Positions 9,626 to 20,665 of a stretch of DNA of 64,000 nucleotides are shown here, piece after piece. Each line of letters begins with the position of its first letter. The first letter of the stretch is position 1. Origin of the DNA: Marchantia polymorpha subsp. ruderalis (taxonomy: Eukaryota > Streptophyta > Marchantiopsida > Marchantiales > Marchantiaceae); assembly GCA_037833965.1 (NCBI GenBank), contig AP031353.1, positions 20,028,501-20,092,500 on the forward strand, given 5' to 3'. The notes beneath the pieces were generated by a model. That model did no database searches. It saw only the letters and a list, made by a program, of their open reading frames with translations, and was not told the DNA's origin. Made by a program: the position numbers and the translations under genes.

Positions 9626-11006
9626 TTCTAATTGTAGATCCTGGTAATAGAAGGAAAACTTGGATCTAGTGCCCACTATCATGACTTTGGACTTCTCTAT
9701 ATTTACCTCCATCTGATTCTGGGTACAAAAGCTAGCCAAAGTGTATAGGTGTTTCTGTAAACTAATTGCATCACGTGCTAGTAATATGATATCATCTGCA
9801 TACAAGAGAGCTTTGATAACAAAGTTTCCAAGCTTGACACCTTCACTATCACATGCCTCCAACCACTCTTCGATATCATCTATAAAAACTCCAAATAGAG
9901 TAGGAGAGAGAGGACAACCTTGAATCACTCCAATGGTACTCAAAACCTCTTCAGTTTGAGAAGTGTTGATCTTGGCTCGAACAGATTGGTAAAGCGTGGC
10001 CACAGCTGCTAGAAGATCTGATGGTACTCCAATGACTTGCAGCCTTTCCCATAATAGCTCACGAGGTACGGTGTCAAAAGCTTTCTTAAAATCAATGAAG
10101 GCGCAAAACAAAGCTTTGCCATTGCCCTTCGATTTCTCCCACAAAACACGCAAAGCCAAGATATGGTCAATGGTGTTGTATGTGGGGCGAAAGCCTGCTT
10201 GAAACCGCGCTCTCTTTCGATGAGATTCAGTCCATGTGCTCAATTTTGACTCCACCAATTTGCCAAACAACTTGGCAAAAACACTACTCACCATGATAGT
10301 GCGATAGTTTGTCACCAAGTCCTTCCTTCTTGACTTGTGAATAGGCACAATCTTCCGTAATGACCAAGCTGAAGAAAAACCATACATAGCTGCATTCTCT
10401 AACGCTTTGGTGAGTCTCGGTCCAATAAGATCTCCTCCCCACTTCAAAAGTTCAATAGAGACACCATCCAAATCCTCCGATTTACCATTTGCTAATTTTC
10501 TAACTTGAGTCATCACCTCCGATTTAGAAAATAAGCCTGATGTTCCTTCACAACAAGGCATTGATGCAACGTTGGGAAAGAAATAAAGCTTTTCAGCAAA
10601 GTCAATCAAACTCTTGGGATCAAGAGTAGGTTTTGAAGACCTTACAGCTAACCGTCTCCAAAAGGATTTGGGATTCTCCATCAACTCCTTTGTCAAGGAT
10701 TCCTGCTTCGTCCTCAAAAAAGCTCTTTTTTTACACTTCACCAAGTCTTTGTAAAGCCTTGTCAAGGTAAGCCGACTTTGGAAATCCAAAGACTTGTCAA
10801 CTGATCTCATCCTCGCTTGCTTACAATCCAAGTCAAACCATCCATTGCAAGGAAGCCCCCTAGCTCTTCGATCCTTGTGCCGCAAAAAGAACTTAGAAGC
10901 AGTGTCTTTGAGCAACTCTATTAATTGCCCACTCGCTGTATGTGGATCAAGGCTCCATGAAGTGTGAGTCAAAAGGTTTTGAAAATGTAACATGTACAAT
11001 TCTTTC
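9626..11006 (-). pseudogene. C-type ORF2 middle part (unit 2): RT domain
   Basis: Antisense C-type ORF2 runs from the linker region (KELYMLHFQ) through FIDFKKAFD, QGCPLSP and YADD to KFSFYYQDLQLE. It is open throughout but severed on both sides by insertions. It is colinear with 2287-3356 to its left and 19949-20328 to its right once the inserts are ignored. No independent function is expected. Confidence 0.87.
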
Positions 11007-11912
11007 AGTGCGTCCAATTTTGAGTTTCGAGCTTTGAGTTTCAAGATTTGAGGGCAAGAGATTCTTACGGGAGCTGTATCTTCTACGTTCGGAGTGATCT
11101 GGAGCTGAAATTTGGTGGAACGCTGGAGTAGGGCAAGGCGCATCCGCCTGCAAAATTTCAAGCAGAACGCCATTCGGAGCGAGAAGTTGACGTGTCTTGG
11201 AGGTCTGAGCTTTTTGAGAGGGGAGGGCCGAATCTTGCGGGGGCCGTAACTTTGGGCTCGAGTGTGAACGGGGGCTGAAATTTTGTGGCGTTGTGACGTT
11301 GGGTAGAGCGCTGAAGCCTGTCAATTTTCAGGTCGAACGGAGTTTCAAAGTCACAGTGCGTCCAATTTTGAGTTTCGAGCTTTGAGTTTCAAGATTTGAG
11401 GGCAAGAGATTCTTACGGGAGCTGTATCTTCTACGTTCGGAGTGATCTGGAGCTGAAATTTGGTGGAACGCTGGAGTAGGGCAGGGCGCATTCCCCTGCA
11501 AAATTTCAAGCAGAACGCCATTCGGAGCGAGAAGTTGACGTGTCTTGGAGGTCTGAGCTTTTTGAGAGGGGAGGGCCGAATCTTGCGGGGGCCGTAACTT
11601 TGGGCTCGAGTGTGAACGGGGGCTGAAATTTTGTGGCGTTGTGACGTTGGGTAGAGCGCTCAAGCCTGTCAATTTTCAGGTCGAACGGAGTTTCAAAGTC
11701 ACAGTGCGTCCAATTTTGAGTTTCGAGCTTTGAGTTTCAAGATTTGAGGGCAAGAGATTCTTACGGGAGCTGTATCTTCTACGTTCGGAGTGATCTGGAG
11801 CTGAAATTTGGTGGAACGCTGGAGTAGGGCAGGGCGCATCCGCCTGCAAAATTTCAAGCAGAACGCCATTCGGAGCGAGAAGTTGACGTGTCTTGGAGTT
11901 CTGAGCTTTTCG
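11007..11912 (+). repeat. C-type 5' UTR monomer array, 348-bp period
   Basis: AGTGCGTCCAATTTTGAG recurs at 11007, 11355 and 11703. The third monomer runs partly into the ORF1 start. Each 348-bp unit holds two diverged halves of about 174 bp, each starting with GAGCTGAAATTT. The first half shares GGGCGCAT..CCTGCAAAATTT and GAATCTTGCGGGGGCC with the A monomer. Confidence 0.9.
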
Positions 11913-12650
11913 ATGGCGTCTCAAGACAATTTCATACTCAATCTGTTGCAAACGGTTTTGGAAGAGTTGAAAGTACTACGTGCAGAGTTCAAGGTACAGA
12001 GCTCTACTTTAATTGCAGCTCAATATGAAATTAGAGAGTTGAAGCTCTCTCAAAAGAGTTTCGAGAAGATTATGGTTGATATTTCAGAACACGTAGAGGA
12101 TATCCAGGAGAAAGTTGGTTCTCAAGCTTCCACTGCTGCTACTCCTAGATTGCATGAAGTGGTTGAAAGTCTAGAGGTGAAGATGAAATCTTATGCAGAA
12201 GCCACCAAGTCTGCTCATATCTCTTTCTGTCAAGAGCAAGAGATTGAAAAGACTAATCAATTTGCTGGTAGAAAGAATGTAAGAATTTCTGGTCTACCTG
12301 AATCTGAGAAGGAAGAGGTGAAGAGTGTTGTCACCAAGTTTTTAGCTGAAACACTTGATGTTCCTAATGCGGATGTGGCTCAAGCTTTTCGCATTGGAAC
12401 CATAGGAACTCAACCTCGAGCCATCATAGTTAAGTTCAATGACCAAACTCAACGTGATACAGCTTTAGCCAACAAAGCTGTACTCAAAGGACGTAGGATT
12501 TGGTTAGATCCCGATCTCACACCTCTACAAGTAGAGGCAAGGAGAAAGGAGCTTGCAAAAGTCAAAGAAGCTCAAGATGCTGGATTTTTTGCTTATCTTC
12601 GTGATGGACAAGCAATTGTCACTCAAAGGAAGAGACAATCATCCACATAG
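11913..12650 (+). CDS. C-type LINE ORF1 protein
   Basis: This 245-aa protein has a predicted coiled coil at residues ~8-75 (NLLQTVLEELKVLRAEF ... SQKSFEKIM), an RRM-like core at ~120-195 (NVRISGLPE, RAIIVKFNDQ) and a basic C-terminal domain (GRRIWLDPDLTP ... QRKRQSST). The start MASQDNF aligns with the B-type start MASQDDI and lies at the array boundary. The upstream in-frame start at 11808 is inside a monomer and is rejected. One odd residue: FAGRKN replaces the FARRKN found in the copy at 61868. The role would be RNA binding in the LINE ribonucleoprotein. Confidence 0.87.
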   Translation: MASQDNFILNLLQTVLEELKVLRAEFKVQSSTLIAAQYEIRELKLSQKSFEKIMVDISEHVEDIQEKVGSQASTAATPRLHEVVESLEVKMKSYAEATKSAHISFCQEQEIEKTNQFAGRKNVRISGLPESEKEEVKSVVTKFLAETLDVPNADVAQAFRIGTIGTQPRAIIVKFNDQTQRDTALANKAVLKGRRIWLDPDLTPLQVEARRKELAKVKEAQDAGFFAYLRDGQAIVTQRKRQSST

Positions 12651-12656
12651 CAATCC
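12648..12656 (+). promoter_or_regulatory. Candidate stop-readthrough site between ORF1 and ORF2 (C)
   Basis: TCC-ACA-TAG is followed by CAA-TCC-AAG-AGC-TTG-AGG-GTG-TTA-ATG-TGG in the same frame with no further stop. The TAG-CAA-TCC context is identical to A and B although the flanking codons differ. Confidence 0.55.
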
Positions 12657-13277
12657 AAGAGCTTGAGGGTGTTAATGTGGAATATTAGAGGTCTTTCTAC
12701 AACCAAGTATGTGAGTGCTAATCCGATTTGGAAGATGGCGGACATCATCAACATTGTGGAGACGTGGGAACATGAGAGCAACACTATTGGAGAGATACCA
12801 GGGTTTACTTTGGTGGGATCCACTTGGAATCAGAGAAGTCAACGAGCTGGAAGAGGCTATGGCGGTATTGCTACTTTCATCAGATCTCAATTTCTACCTT
12901 TGATACATTTAGAAGGTCAGGATATTGGAGGTCAATATCATTGGCTTCGTCTTGGTTTGGTTGGAGGATCTTATAGTTATTTGGCTGTTTGTTACTTTGC
13001 ACCATTGTCCATGCCTATCTACTCCACACGCACTTGCAATCGGAGTCAACCATTCCATCGACTTATAGGAGATGTTCTCAATTATCAGAGCAAAGGTGAA
13101 GTTTTTCTGGTTGGAGATTTCAATGCTCGAATAGGTTGTGCACAATTTACTCAAGTTGGTGATCTCTTGAGTTCTCCCTCCTTTGAAGAACTTGAAGATA
13201 GTATGTGGTGTAGAAAGTCTTCTGATATTTGTACAAATCCTTTGACAGAACACTTTCTAACCTTTGGAGCCACATGT

Positions 13278-13793
13278 GCGGATAGTCCTAGATTGCATGA
13301 GGTGGTCGAAAGCTTAGATTTGAAGATCAAATCCTACGCTGAAGCTACAAAGGCTGCTCAAATCTCTTTTTGTCAAGAACAAGAGATTGAAAAGTCCAAC
13401 CAGCTTGCACGTAGGAAGAATGTGAGAATTTCAGGTTTACCTGAAATAGAGAATGAAGATGTCAAGAGTGTTGTCACCAAGTTTTTGGATGAAACACTTC
13501 AGGTGTCCAATGCGGAATTGGCTCAAGCTTTTCGTATTGGAAACAAGGGAGCTCAACCTCGTGGTATTATAGTGAAGTTTGTCAATCAAACTCAACGTGA
13601 TGTTGCCTTGGCTAATAAGGCTATGTTAAAGGGACGTAGAATATGGTTGGATCCTGATCTGACTCCTCTACAAGTGGAAGTTAGGAGAAAGGAGCTTGCG
13701 AAGGTAAAAGAGGCTCAAGAATTGGGTTTTGTTGCTTATTTACACGATGGGAGAGCAATCGTTACTCAGAGGAGGAAGGTGTCGTCAACATAG
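13278..13793 (+). pseudogene. B-type ORF1, N-terminally truncated
   Basis: Residues ~81 to the end of B ORF1 remain: the RRM-like core (NVRISGLPEIENED) and the basic C-terminal domain. The coiled coil is missing because of 5' truncation of the insertion. The piece is in frame with the interrupted C endonuclease upstream. ORF1 ends TAG at 13791-13793. Confidence 0.87.
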
Positions 13794-13811
13794 CAATCCG
13801 AGAAGATAAGG

Positions 13812-16800
13812 GTGTTGGTGTGGAATATCCGAGGACTTTCAACAACAAAGTATGTGAGTGCTGCTCCGATTTGGAAGATGGCTGACGTCATCAACATTGT
13901 GGAGACTTGGGAACATGAAAGCAATACTATTGCTGAGTTGGAAGGGTTTACCTTGGTGGGGTCGACATGGAACCAGAGAAGACAACATGCGGGAAGGGGT
14001 CAAGGAGGTATTGCTACTTTCATCAGGTCTCATCTTCTACCTCTCATACATCTAGAAGCTCAAGATGTTGGTGGACAGTATCATTGGCTACGTCTCGGGG
14101 TGGTTGGAGGATCTTATTGCTATTTGGCAATTTGTTATTTTGCACCATTGTCCATGGGTATCTACTCAACACGCTTTTGCAACCGAAGTGAACCATTCCA
14201 TCGGCTTATTGAAGATGTTCTTAGATTCCAAAGTAAAGGGGATGTCTTTCTTGCTGGAGATTTCAATGCTCGTATACGTTGTGCTCAATTTACTCAATTT
14301 AGTGATCCCTTGGCTTCTTCTATGTTTGAAGAAATTTACGATAGTTTGTGGTCTAGAACCTCTTTTGATCCTTCCACAAACTCTTTGACAGAGCACTTTT
14401 TGACATTTGGAGCCACTTGTAACTTGAAGGTTCTCAATGGAACCTCTCGCTTTCCCAACTCTCAGTCCAATACTTGTTTTTCCCCTACCGGTGCTAGCAC
14501 AATAGATTTTCTCTTGTCTTCCTTGGTTAGTACCTCTCTGATCTCCAATTTTGATGTTTTGGATCCTCAACCTGAATCAGATCATGCACCTCTTTTGTTC
14601 ACACTTTCAATGTCAAAATCAATCTCTACTTCACCTTGCCAATCTCTTTTACCTTCTCCCAAGTTTCGCTTAGATCCTTGTAAAAGAGACCTTTATGCAG
14701 AACATCTACAAGATCTTTTGACTCACACCATATGGAGTCCAGATTCGCATACCGCTAGTTTACAGCTCATAGAATTGCTCAAAACTTCTGCATCGAAGTT
14801 CTTTTTGAGGCATAGTACTAGGATTGCTAAGGGGCTACCTTGCAATGGATGGTTTGACTCCGAATGCAAGCTAGCAAGGGCAAGGTCTGTTGATAGGTCT
14901 TTGGATATTCAAAGTCGGCTTCTTTTGACAAGGATATACAAAGACTTGGTGAAGTCTAAGAAACGAGCTTTCTTAAGACGAAAGCAAGAATCCTTGACAA
15001 AGGACCTGATGAAGGATCCCAAGTCCTTTTGGAGACGATTAGCTACACCATCGTCAAAACCTTCTCTTGATTCCGAGTCTTTGGTAGCTTTTGCCGAAAA
15101 GCTCTATTTCTTTCCAGAAGCCACATCTATGCCATATTGCGAAGCAACACCTGGATTATTTTCGGAAGGAGAGGTGATGACTATTCTCCGAAAATTAGCA
15201 AATGGCAAATGTGAGGATTTAGATGGCTTGTCCATTGAACTTATCAAGTGGGGAGGAGATTGTATTGGACCGGTTCTCACTAAGCTTTTGGAAGATGCTA
15301 TGGTTCACGGTTTTCCATCAACTTGGTCCATGCGGAAGATTGTTCCTATTCATAAATCAGGAAGGAAGAACGTGGTGACAAACTATCGCACCATCATGGT
15401 TGGTAGTGTTTTTGCCAAGTTGTTTGGGAAGTTGGTAGAATCGAAGTTGAGCACATGGACAGAGGATTTTCAGAAGAGAGCAAAGGCCCAAGCCGGTTTT
15501 CGTCCTACATACAACACTATTGACCATATTTTGGCCTTACGTGTTTTATGGGAGAAATCCAAGGGCAATGGGAAAGCTTTATTTTGTGCCTTCATCGATT
15601 TGAAGAAAGCTTTTGATACTGTTCCTCGAAAGCTTTTATGGGAAAGACTACAAGACATTGGAGTACCGGCTAATCTACTCGGAGCTGTGGCCACTTTATA
15701 CACTTCAGTTCGAGCTAAGATTAATGCCTCTCAGCCTCAAGAGATCTCGAGCACCATTGGAGTTATTCAAGGTTGTCCTCTCTCTCCTACTCTATTCGGA
15801 ATATTCATAGATGATATAGAAAGGTGGTTGGATGATTGTGAGAGTGAAGGAGTCAAACTTGGAGACTTTGTGATCAAAGCTCTTTTGTACGCAGATGATA
15901 TCATATTACTAGCACGTGATGCAATTAGTTTACAGAAACACCTTGATACTTTGGCTAGCTTTTGTACTCGAAATCAGATGGAGGTCAATCTGGAAAAATC
16001 AAAGATCATTCTTGTGGGCACTAGATCCAAGTTCTCTTTCTTTTACAAGGGACTAGAATTGGAACAAGTGAAGAGTTACAAATATTTAGGCATTGATTTT
16101 TCTCAGAATTATAGTTGGGCACTTTGTGTACAAAAGAGAGTAGAAGCTGGTTACAAAGCTCTATATTCATTGTTAAATCGATGTAGAAGAGCCCATCTAG
16201 TATCTTGGAGTCTTAGGAAATTTTTATTTAGGAGTTTAGTGTTGCCGGTGGTTCTATATGGGACACAAGTGTGGGGTCCTGGCAGTAAGAAGACAAGTTG
16301 GGAGCGTGTGGAGAGGGTGCAAAAGATCTTCTTACAAGAAGAGTTAGGTGTAAGGAACCAAACTCCTTATGCTATTCTTCTTGCGGAAACCGGTTGTCTA
16401 CCTCTTGAGGCTGAAGCTCTCTACTTGACCATCACTTATATTAGAAGGGTGAGATCTCTTGATGCTTCTCGACTTCCTCTTCATGCTTTGCGTGCCACAC
16501 GTTCCAAGGGATGGTTTGCAGATGTGATGACTTGGTCTTTGAGGTGGAATGTGACGGATTTGGATTGGGATCTGCAACCTATGGCCCTTCGCGAGCGTAT
16601 TAAGGAGGAGTTTCTCAACATCATTTGGAGGAGAGGAGGCACTAAAATGCAGTTTTATCAACTTCATGTGAATCCTATGCTTATTTATTGTGAGCAAGGG
16701 TACCTTGTTGCAGAGATTGCTACATCTTTACGTCATATTATTGCGAGGCATAGAACAGGATCTCATAGGCTTGGAATTGAGGAAGGACGTTGGTTGAATA

Positions 16801-17018
16801 TTGATAGGAGTGAACGGATTTGTAGGCTATGTGATGGGAGAAATGTTGAGGATGAAGAGCATGTGTTTATTACTTGTACTAGATATATAGAGATTCGAGT
16901 GGCGCATAAAGTTGATGTCGAGAATTTCTTTTCTCTGCTTCAACTCGAGCCTTATGATTTAGGTTGTTACATTAGAGATATTATTAGTTACCGTTCTAGT
17001 GCTTTGGGCACTAGCTAG
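13812..17018 (+). CDS. B-type LINE ORF2: APE endonuclease and reverse transcriptase
   Basis: A continuous 1068-residue reading frame counted from 13812. The endonuclease has WNIRG (N5), ETW (E32), GDFNAR (149-154) and SDH (256-258). The RT has [19 protein letters not shown] and YADD (693-696). The C-terminus has RLCDG...EEHVFITC. There is no ATG upstream of or within the WNIRG motif. The first ATG is at KMADVIN, ~20 residues in, which would drop an active-site asparagine. The frame is open back to the ORF1 TAG (13791), so translation by readthrough fits best. No disabling mutation is seen, but the copy lacks a 5' UTR and full ORF1. Confidence 0.87.
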   Translation: MLVWNIRGLSTTKYVSAAPIWKMADVINIVETWEHESNTIAELEGFTLVGSTWNQRRQHAGRGQGGIATFIRSHLLPLIHLEAQDVGGQYHWLRLGVVGGSYCYLAICYFAPLSMGIYSTRFCNRSEPFHRLIEDVLRFQSKGDVFLAGDFNARIRCAQFTQFSDPLASSMFEEIYDSLWSRTSFDPSTNSLTEHFLTFGATCNLKVLNGTSRFPNSQSNTCFSPTGASTIDFLLSSLVSTSLISNFDVLDPQPESDHAPLLFTLSMSKSISTSPCQSLLPSPKFRLDPCKRDLYAEHLQDLLTHTIWSPDSHTASLQLIELLKTSASKFFLRHSTRIAKGLPCNGWFDSECKLARARSVDRSLDIQSRLLLTRIYKDLVKSKKRAFLRRKQESLTKDLMKDPKSFWRRLATPSSKPSLDSESLVAFAEKLYFFPEATSMPYCEATPGLFSEGEVMTILRKLANGKCEDLDGLSIELIKWGGDCIGPVLTKLLEDAMVHGFPSTWSMRKIVPIHKSGRKNVVTNYRTIMVGSVFAKLFGKLVESKLSTWTEDFQKRAKAQAGFRPTYNTIDHILALRVLWEKSKGNGKALFCAFIDLKKAFDTVPRKLLWERLQDIGVPANLLGAVATLYTSVRAKINASQPQEISSTIGVIQGCPLSPTLFGIFIDDIERWLDDCESEGVKLGDFVIKALLYADDIILLARDAISLQKHLDTLASFCTRNQMEVNLEKSKIILVGTRSKFSFFYKGLELEQVKSYKYLGIDFSQNYSWALCVQKRVEAGYKALYSLLNRCRRAHLVSWSLRKFLFRSLVLPVVLYGTQVWGPGSKKTSWERVERVQKIFLQEELGVRNQTPYAILLAETGCLPLEAEALYLTITYIRRVRSLDASRLPLHALRATRSKGWFADVMTWSLRWNVTDLDWDLQPMALRERIKEEFLNIIWRRGGTKMQFYQLHVNPMLIYCEQGYLVAEIATSLRHIIARHRTGSHRLGIEEGRWLNIDRSERICRLCDGRNVEDEEHVFITCTRYIEIRVAHKVDVENFFSLLQLEPYDLGCYIRDIISYRSSALGTS

Positions 17019-17114
17019 GGGGTTCTTTTGGTTCTCTCCTAGTTTGGAGTTGGATTGTTTGTATTGTGTTTTTTAGCCTTTTGACCCTTTGGGTCCCACG
17101 GGCTTGATCTATTT

Positions 17115-17150
17115 TTCTCGATTTGTGCGTGTCATCCTTGCGCAGGGGCC

Positions 17151-17182
<32 letters not shown>

Positions 17183-17212
17183 TCGGATGTCCCCGAAGGG
17201 ACATCCGATAAA
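17115..17212 (-). pseudogene. U6 snRNA retrocopy with snap-back 5' end
   Basis: On the minus strand, 17202 to about 17115 reads as U6 snRNA from its 5' end (GTCCCTTCGGGGACATCC) through CAGAGAAGATTAGCATGG and CGCAAGGATGACACGC to AATCGAGAA, agreeing with plant U6 as I know it. The last ~12 bases of U6 are missing. Bases 17203-17212 repeat U6 nt 15-24 in the opposite direction, as expected if cDNA folded on the U6 5' stem-loop and primed itself. ATTT flanks it at 17111-17114 and 17213-17216. There is no promoter, so it is a dead copy. Confidence 0.9.
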
Positions 17213-20200
17213 ATTTACCATTTACCATTTACCATGTAATTTGAAAGTTCTCAACGGTATCTCTCTCTTTCCCAACTCCCTTTCCAATACGTGCTTTTCT
17301 CCTACAGGTGTTAGCACCATTGATTATCTTCTATCTTCAGCCACTCATAGCTCTTTTATTTCGAAATTTGATATTCTAGAACCTCAGCCAGAGTCAGATC
17401 ATGCACCTCTCTTATTTACTCTCTTGTTATCAAAAAAAATCCCTCTCTCTCCATGCCATTCTGTTTTAGCTTCTCCCAAGTTTCGTTTAGATCCTAGTAA
17501 GAAAGAGTTGTACATGTTACATTTTCAAAACCTTTTGACTCACACTTCATGGAGCCTTGATCCACATACAGCGAGTGGGCAATTAATAGAGTTGCTCAAA
17601 GACACTGCTTCTAAGTTCTTTTTGCGGCACAAGGATCGAAGAGCTAGGGGGCTTCCTTGCAATGGATGGTTTGACTTGGATTGTAAGCAAGCGAGGATGA
17701 GATCAGTTGACAAGTCTTTGGATTTCCAAAGTCGGCTTACCTTGACAAGGCTTTACAAAGACTTGGTGAAGTCTAAAAAAAGAGCTTTTTTGAGGACGAA
17801 GCAGGAATCCTTGACAAAGGAGTTGATGGAGAATCCCAAATCCTTTTGGAGACGGTTAGCTGTAAGGTCTTCAAAACCTACTCTTGATCCCAAGAGTTTG
17901 ATTGACTTTGCTGAAAAGCTTTATTTCTTTCCCAACGCTGCATCAATGCCTTGTTGTGAAGGAACATCAGGCTTATTTTCTAAATCAGAGGTGATGACTC
18001 AAGTTAGAAAATTAGCAAATGGTAAATCGGAGGATTTGGATGGTCTCTCTATTGAACTTTTGAAGTGGGGAGGAGATCTTATTGGACCGAGACTCACCAA
18101 AGCGTTAGAGAATGCAGCTATGTATGGTTTTCCTTCAGCTTGGTCATTACGGAAGATTGTGCCTATTCACAAGTCAGGAAGGAAGGACTTGGTGACAAAC
18201 TATCGCACTATCATGGTGGGTAGTGTTTTTGCTAAGTTGTTTGGCAAATTGGTGGAGTCAAAGTTGAGCACATGGACTGAATCTCACCGAAAGAGAGCGC
18301 GGTTTCAAGCAGGCTTTCGCCCCACATACAACACCATTGACCATATCTTGGCTTTGCGTGTTTTATGGGAGAAGTCGAAGGGCAATGGCAAAGCTTTGTT
18401 TTGCGCCTTCATTGATTTTAAGAAAGCTTTTGACACCGTACCTCGTGAGCTATTATGGGAAAGGCTGCAAGTCATTGGAGTACCATCAGATCTTCTAGCA
18501 GCTGTGGCCACGCTTTACCAATCTGTTCGAGCCAAGATCAACACTTCTCAAACTGAAGAGGTTTTGAGTACCATTGGAGTGATTCAAGGTTGTCCTCTCT
18601 CTCCTACTCTATTTGGAGTTTTTATAGATGATATCGAAGAGTGGTTGGAGGCATGTGATAGTGAAGGTGTCAAGCTTGGAAACTTTGTTATCAAAGCTCT
18701 CTTGTATGCAGATGATATCATATTACTAGCACGTGATGCAATTAGTTTACAGAAACACCTATACACTTCGGCTAGCTTTTGTACCCAGAATCAGATGGAG
18801 GTAAATATAGAGAAGTCCAAAGTCATGATAGTGGGCACTAGATCCAAGTTTTCCTTCTATTACCAGGATCTACAATTAGAAGAGGTGAAGAGTTATAAAT
18901 ATCTAGGCATTGATTTTTCTAATGATTATAGTTGGGCACTTTGTGTGCAAAAGAGAGTAGAAGGTGGTTACAAAGCTCTATATTCATTGCTAAATCGGTG
19001 TAGAAGGGCTTATCTTGTGTCTTGGAGTCTTAGGAAATTTTTATTTAGAAGCTTAGTGTTGCCGGTAGTATTGTATGGAACCCAAGTGTGGGGTCCTGGT
19101 TGTAAGAAGACAGGATGGGAGCGTGTGGAGAGGGTGCAGAAGATATTTCTACAAGAAGAATTGGGTGTGAGAAACCAAACCTCATATGCTATTCTTCTTG
19201 CGGAAACAGGTTGTTTACCTCTAGAGGCTGAAGCTCTATACTTGACCATCACTTACATCACAAGGGTGAGATCTCTTGATGCTTCTCGCCTTCCTCCTCA
19301 GGCTTTGAGTGCCACACGTGCCAAAGGATGGTTAGCGGATGTGATAACTTGGTCTTTGAGGTGGAATGTGACGGAACGCGATTGGGACCTACAACCTATA
19401 GCACTACGTGAACGTCTAAAGGAGGAGTTTCTGAACATTATTTGGAGCAAGCGCGGCACCAAGATGCAGTTTTATCAACTTCATGTGAATCCTATGCTTG
19501 TTTATTGTGAACAGGATTACCTACTTGCAGGAATCTCTACGTCCTTACGTCATATTATTGCTAGGCATAGAACTGGATCTCATAGGCTAGGAATTGAGGA
19601 AGGACGTTGGCTTAATATTGATAGGAGTCAACGTATTTGTAGGCTATGTGATGGAAGAGAAGTTGAGGATGAAGAGCATGTATTTCTTACTTGTACTAGA
19701 TATGCAGAGATTAGAGTGACTCATAATATAGATGTAGAGAATTTTTATTCTTTGTTACAGTTAGTTCCTTTTGATTTAGGTTGTTATATTAGGGACATTA
19801 TTAGTTATCGTTCTAGTGCTCTTGGCACTAGCTAGGGTTTGGCCTTTGGGGTCTTTTCCCTTGTTTGTGGCTGTCGCTTGTATTGTGTTTTTCAGCCTTT
19901 TGACCCTTTGGGTCCCCCGGGCTTGATCTATTACCATTACCATTACCATTTCTTACTAGGATCTAAACGAAACTTGGGAGAAGCTAAAACAGAATGGCAT
20001 GGAGAGAGAGGGATTGTTTTTGATAACAAGAGAGTAAATAAGAGAGGTGCATGATCTGACTCTGGTTGAGGTTCTAGAATATCAAATTTCGAAATAAAAG
20101 AGCTATGAGTGGCTGAAGATAGAAGATAATCAATGGTGCTAACACCTGTAGGAGAAAAGCACGTATTGGAAAGGGAGTTGGGAAAGAGAGAGATACCGTT

Positions 20201-20665
20201 GAGAACTTTCAAATTACATGTGGCTCCAAAGGTTAGAAAGTGTTCTGTCAAAGGATTTGTACAAATATCAGAAGACTTTTTACACCACATGCTATCTTCA
20301 AGTTCTTCAAAGGAGGGAGAACTCAAGATGGTAATGGTAATGGTAAATGGTAAAGCCAGGGGGACCCAAAGGGTCAAAAGGCTGAAAAACACAATACAAG
20401 CGACAGCCACAAACAAGGGAAAAGACCCCAAAGGCCAAACCCTAGCTAGTGCCAAGAGCACTAGAACGATAACTAATAATGTCCCTAATATAACAACCTA
20501 AATCAAAAGGAACTAACTGTAACAAAGAATAAAAATTCTCTACATCTATATTATGAATCACTCTAATCTCTGCATATCTAGTACAAGTAAGAAATACATG
20601 CTCTTCATCCTCAACTTCTCGTCCATCACATAGCCTACAAATACGTTGACTCCTATCAATATTAA

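Larger units (their letters stand above)
13278..17233 (+). mobile_element. B-type LINE, 5'-truncated, with U6 insertion in its tail
   Basis: The copy starts inside ORF1 (ADSPRLHE), carries a complete ORF2 and ends with the usual 3' UTR. Its tail is split by 98 bp of U6-derived sequence. ATGT flanks it at 13274-13277 and 17234-17237. The target is ORF2 of a C element. Confidence 0.9.
12675..19835 (+). pseudogene. C-type ORF2, split by the B element
   Basis: The first half, 12675-13277, encodes the endonuclease through GDFNAR to FGATC. The second half, 17238-19835, resumes at NLKVLNG and covers SDH, the linker, RT motifs (FIDFKKAFD, QGCPLSP, YADD) and the C-terminal C-C-H-C motif, ending ALGTS. 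The B insertion places B ORF1 sequence in frame after residue ~205, so the present reading frame runs as a 376-aa endonuclease/ORF1 hybrid to 13793. The second half has no start of its own. ORF2 activity of this copy is lost. Confidence 0.87.
11007..19948 (+). mobile_element. Full-length C-type LINE, interrupted by a B element
   Basis: The C element consists of 11007-13277 plus 17238-19948, about 5 kb. It has 2.6 monomers of 348 bp, ORF1, in-frame TAG, ORF2, 3' UTR and a (TTACCA)n tail. TTTC flanks it at 11003-11006 and 19949-19952. A B-type copy sits in ORF2 with ATGT duplicated (13274-13277 and 17234-17237). The two halves of ORF2 are colinear and open, so the element was probably intact before the B insertion. 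Confidence 0.88.
2287..20328 (-). mobile_element. C-type LINE, tandem unit 2, split into three pieces
   Basis: The unit is present as 2287-3356, 9626-11006 and 19949-20328. It begins at a hybrid tail in which TGGTAATGG repeats are followed by TGGTAAATGG and then an altered 3' end (AAAGCCAGGGGG in place of the usual TAGATCAAGCCCGGGGG). It ends at ctcaaga. Two insertions split it: the composite 3357-9625 (TTCT duplicated) and a full-length C element 11007-19948 (TTTC duplicated). The odd tail is shared exactly with unit 3 at 20329, which shows descent by duplication. Its ORF2 lacks the endonuclease N-terminus. Confidence 0.85.

Noticed and set aside
11808-11912. Upstream in-frame start for C ORF1 giving 280 aa
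   Set aside because: The extra 35 residues are encoded by the last monomer. The downstream ATG aligns with the start of B ORF1 and lies at the array boundary.
17115-17212. Functional U6 gene
   Set aside because: The 3' end is missing, the flanks are LINE sequence with a target duplication, and no upstream promoter element is present.
17213-17233. TTTACCA repeats as telomeric sequence
   Set aside because: Plant telomeres are TTTAGGG and algal variants keep the G-run. These short repeats occur only at LINE 3' ends.
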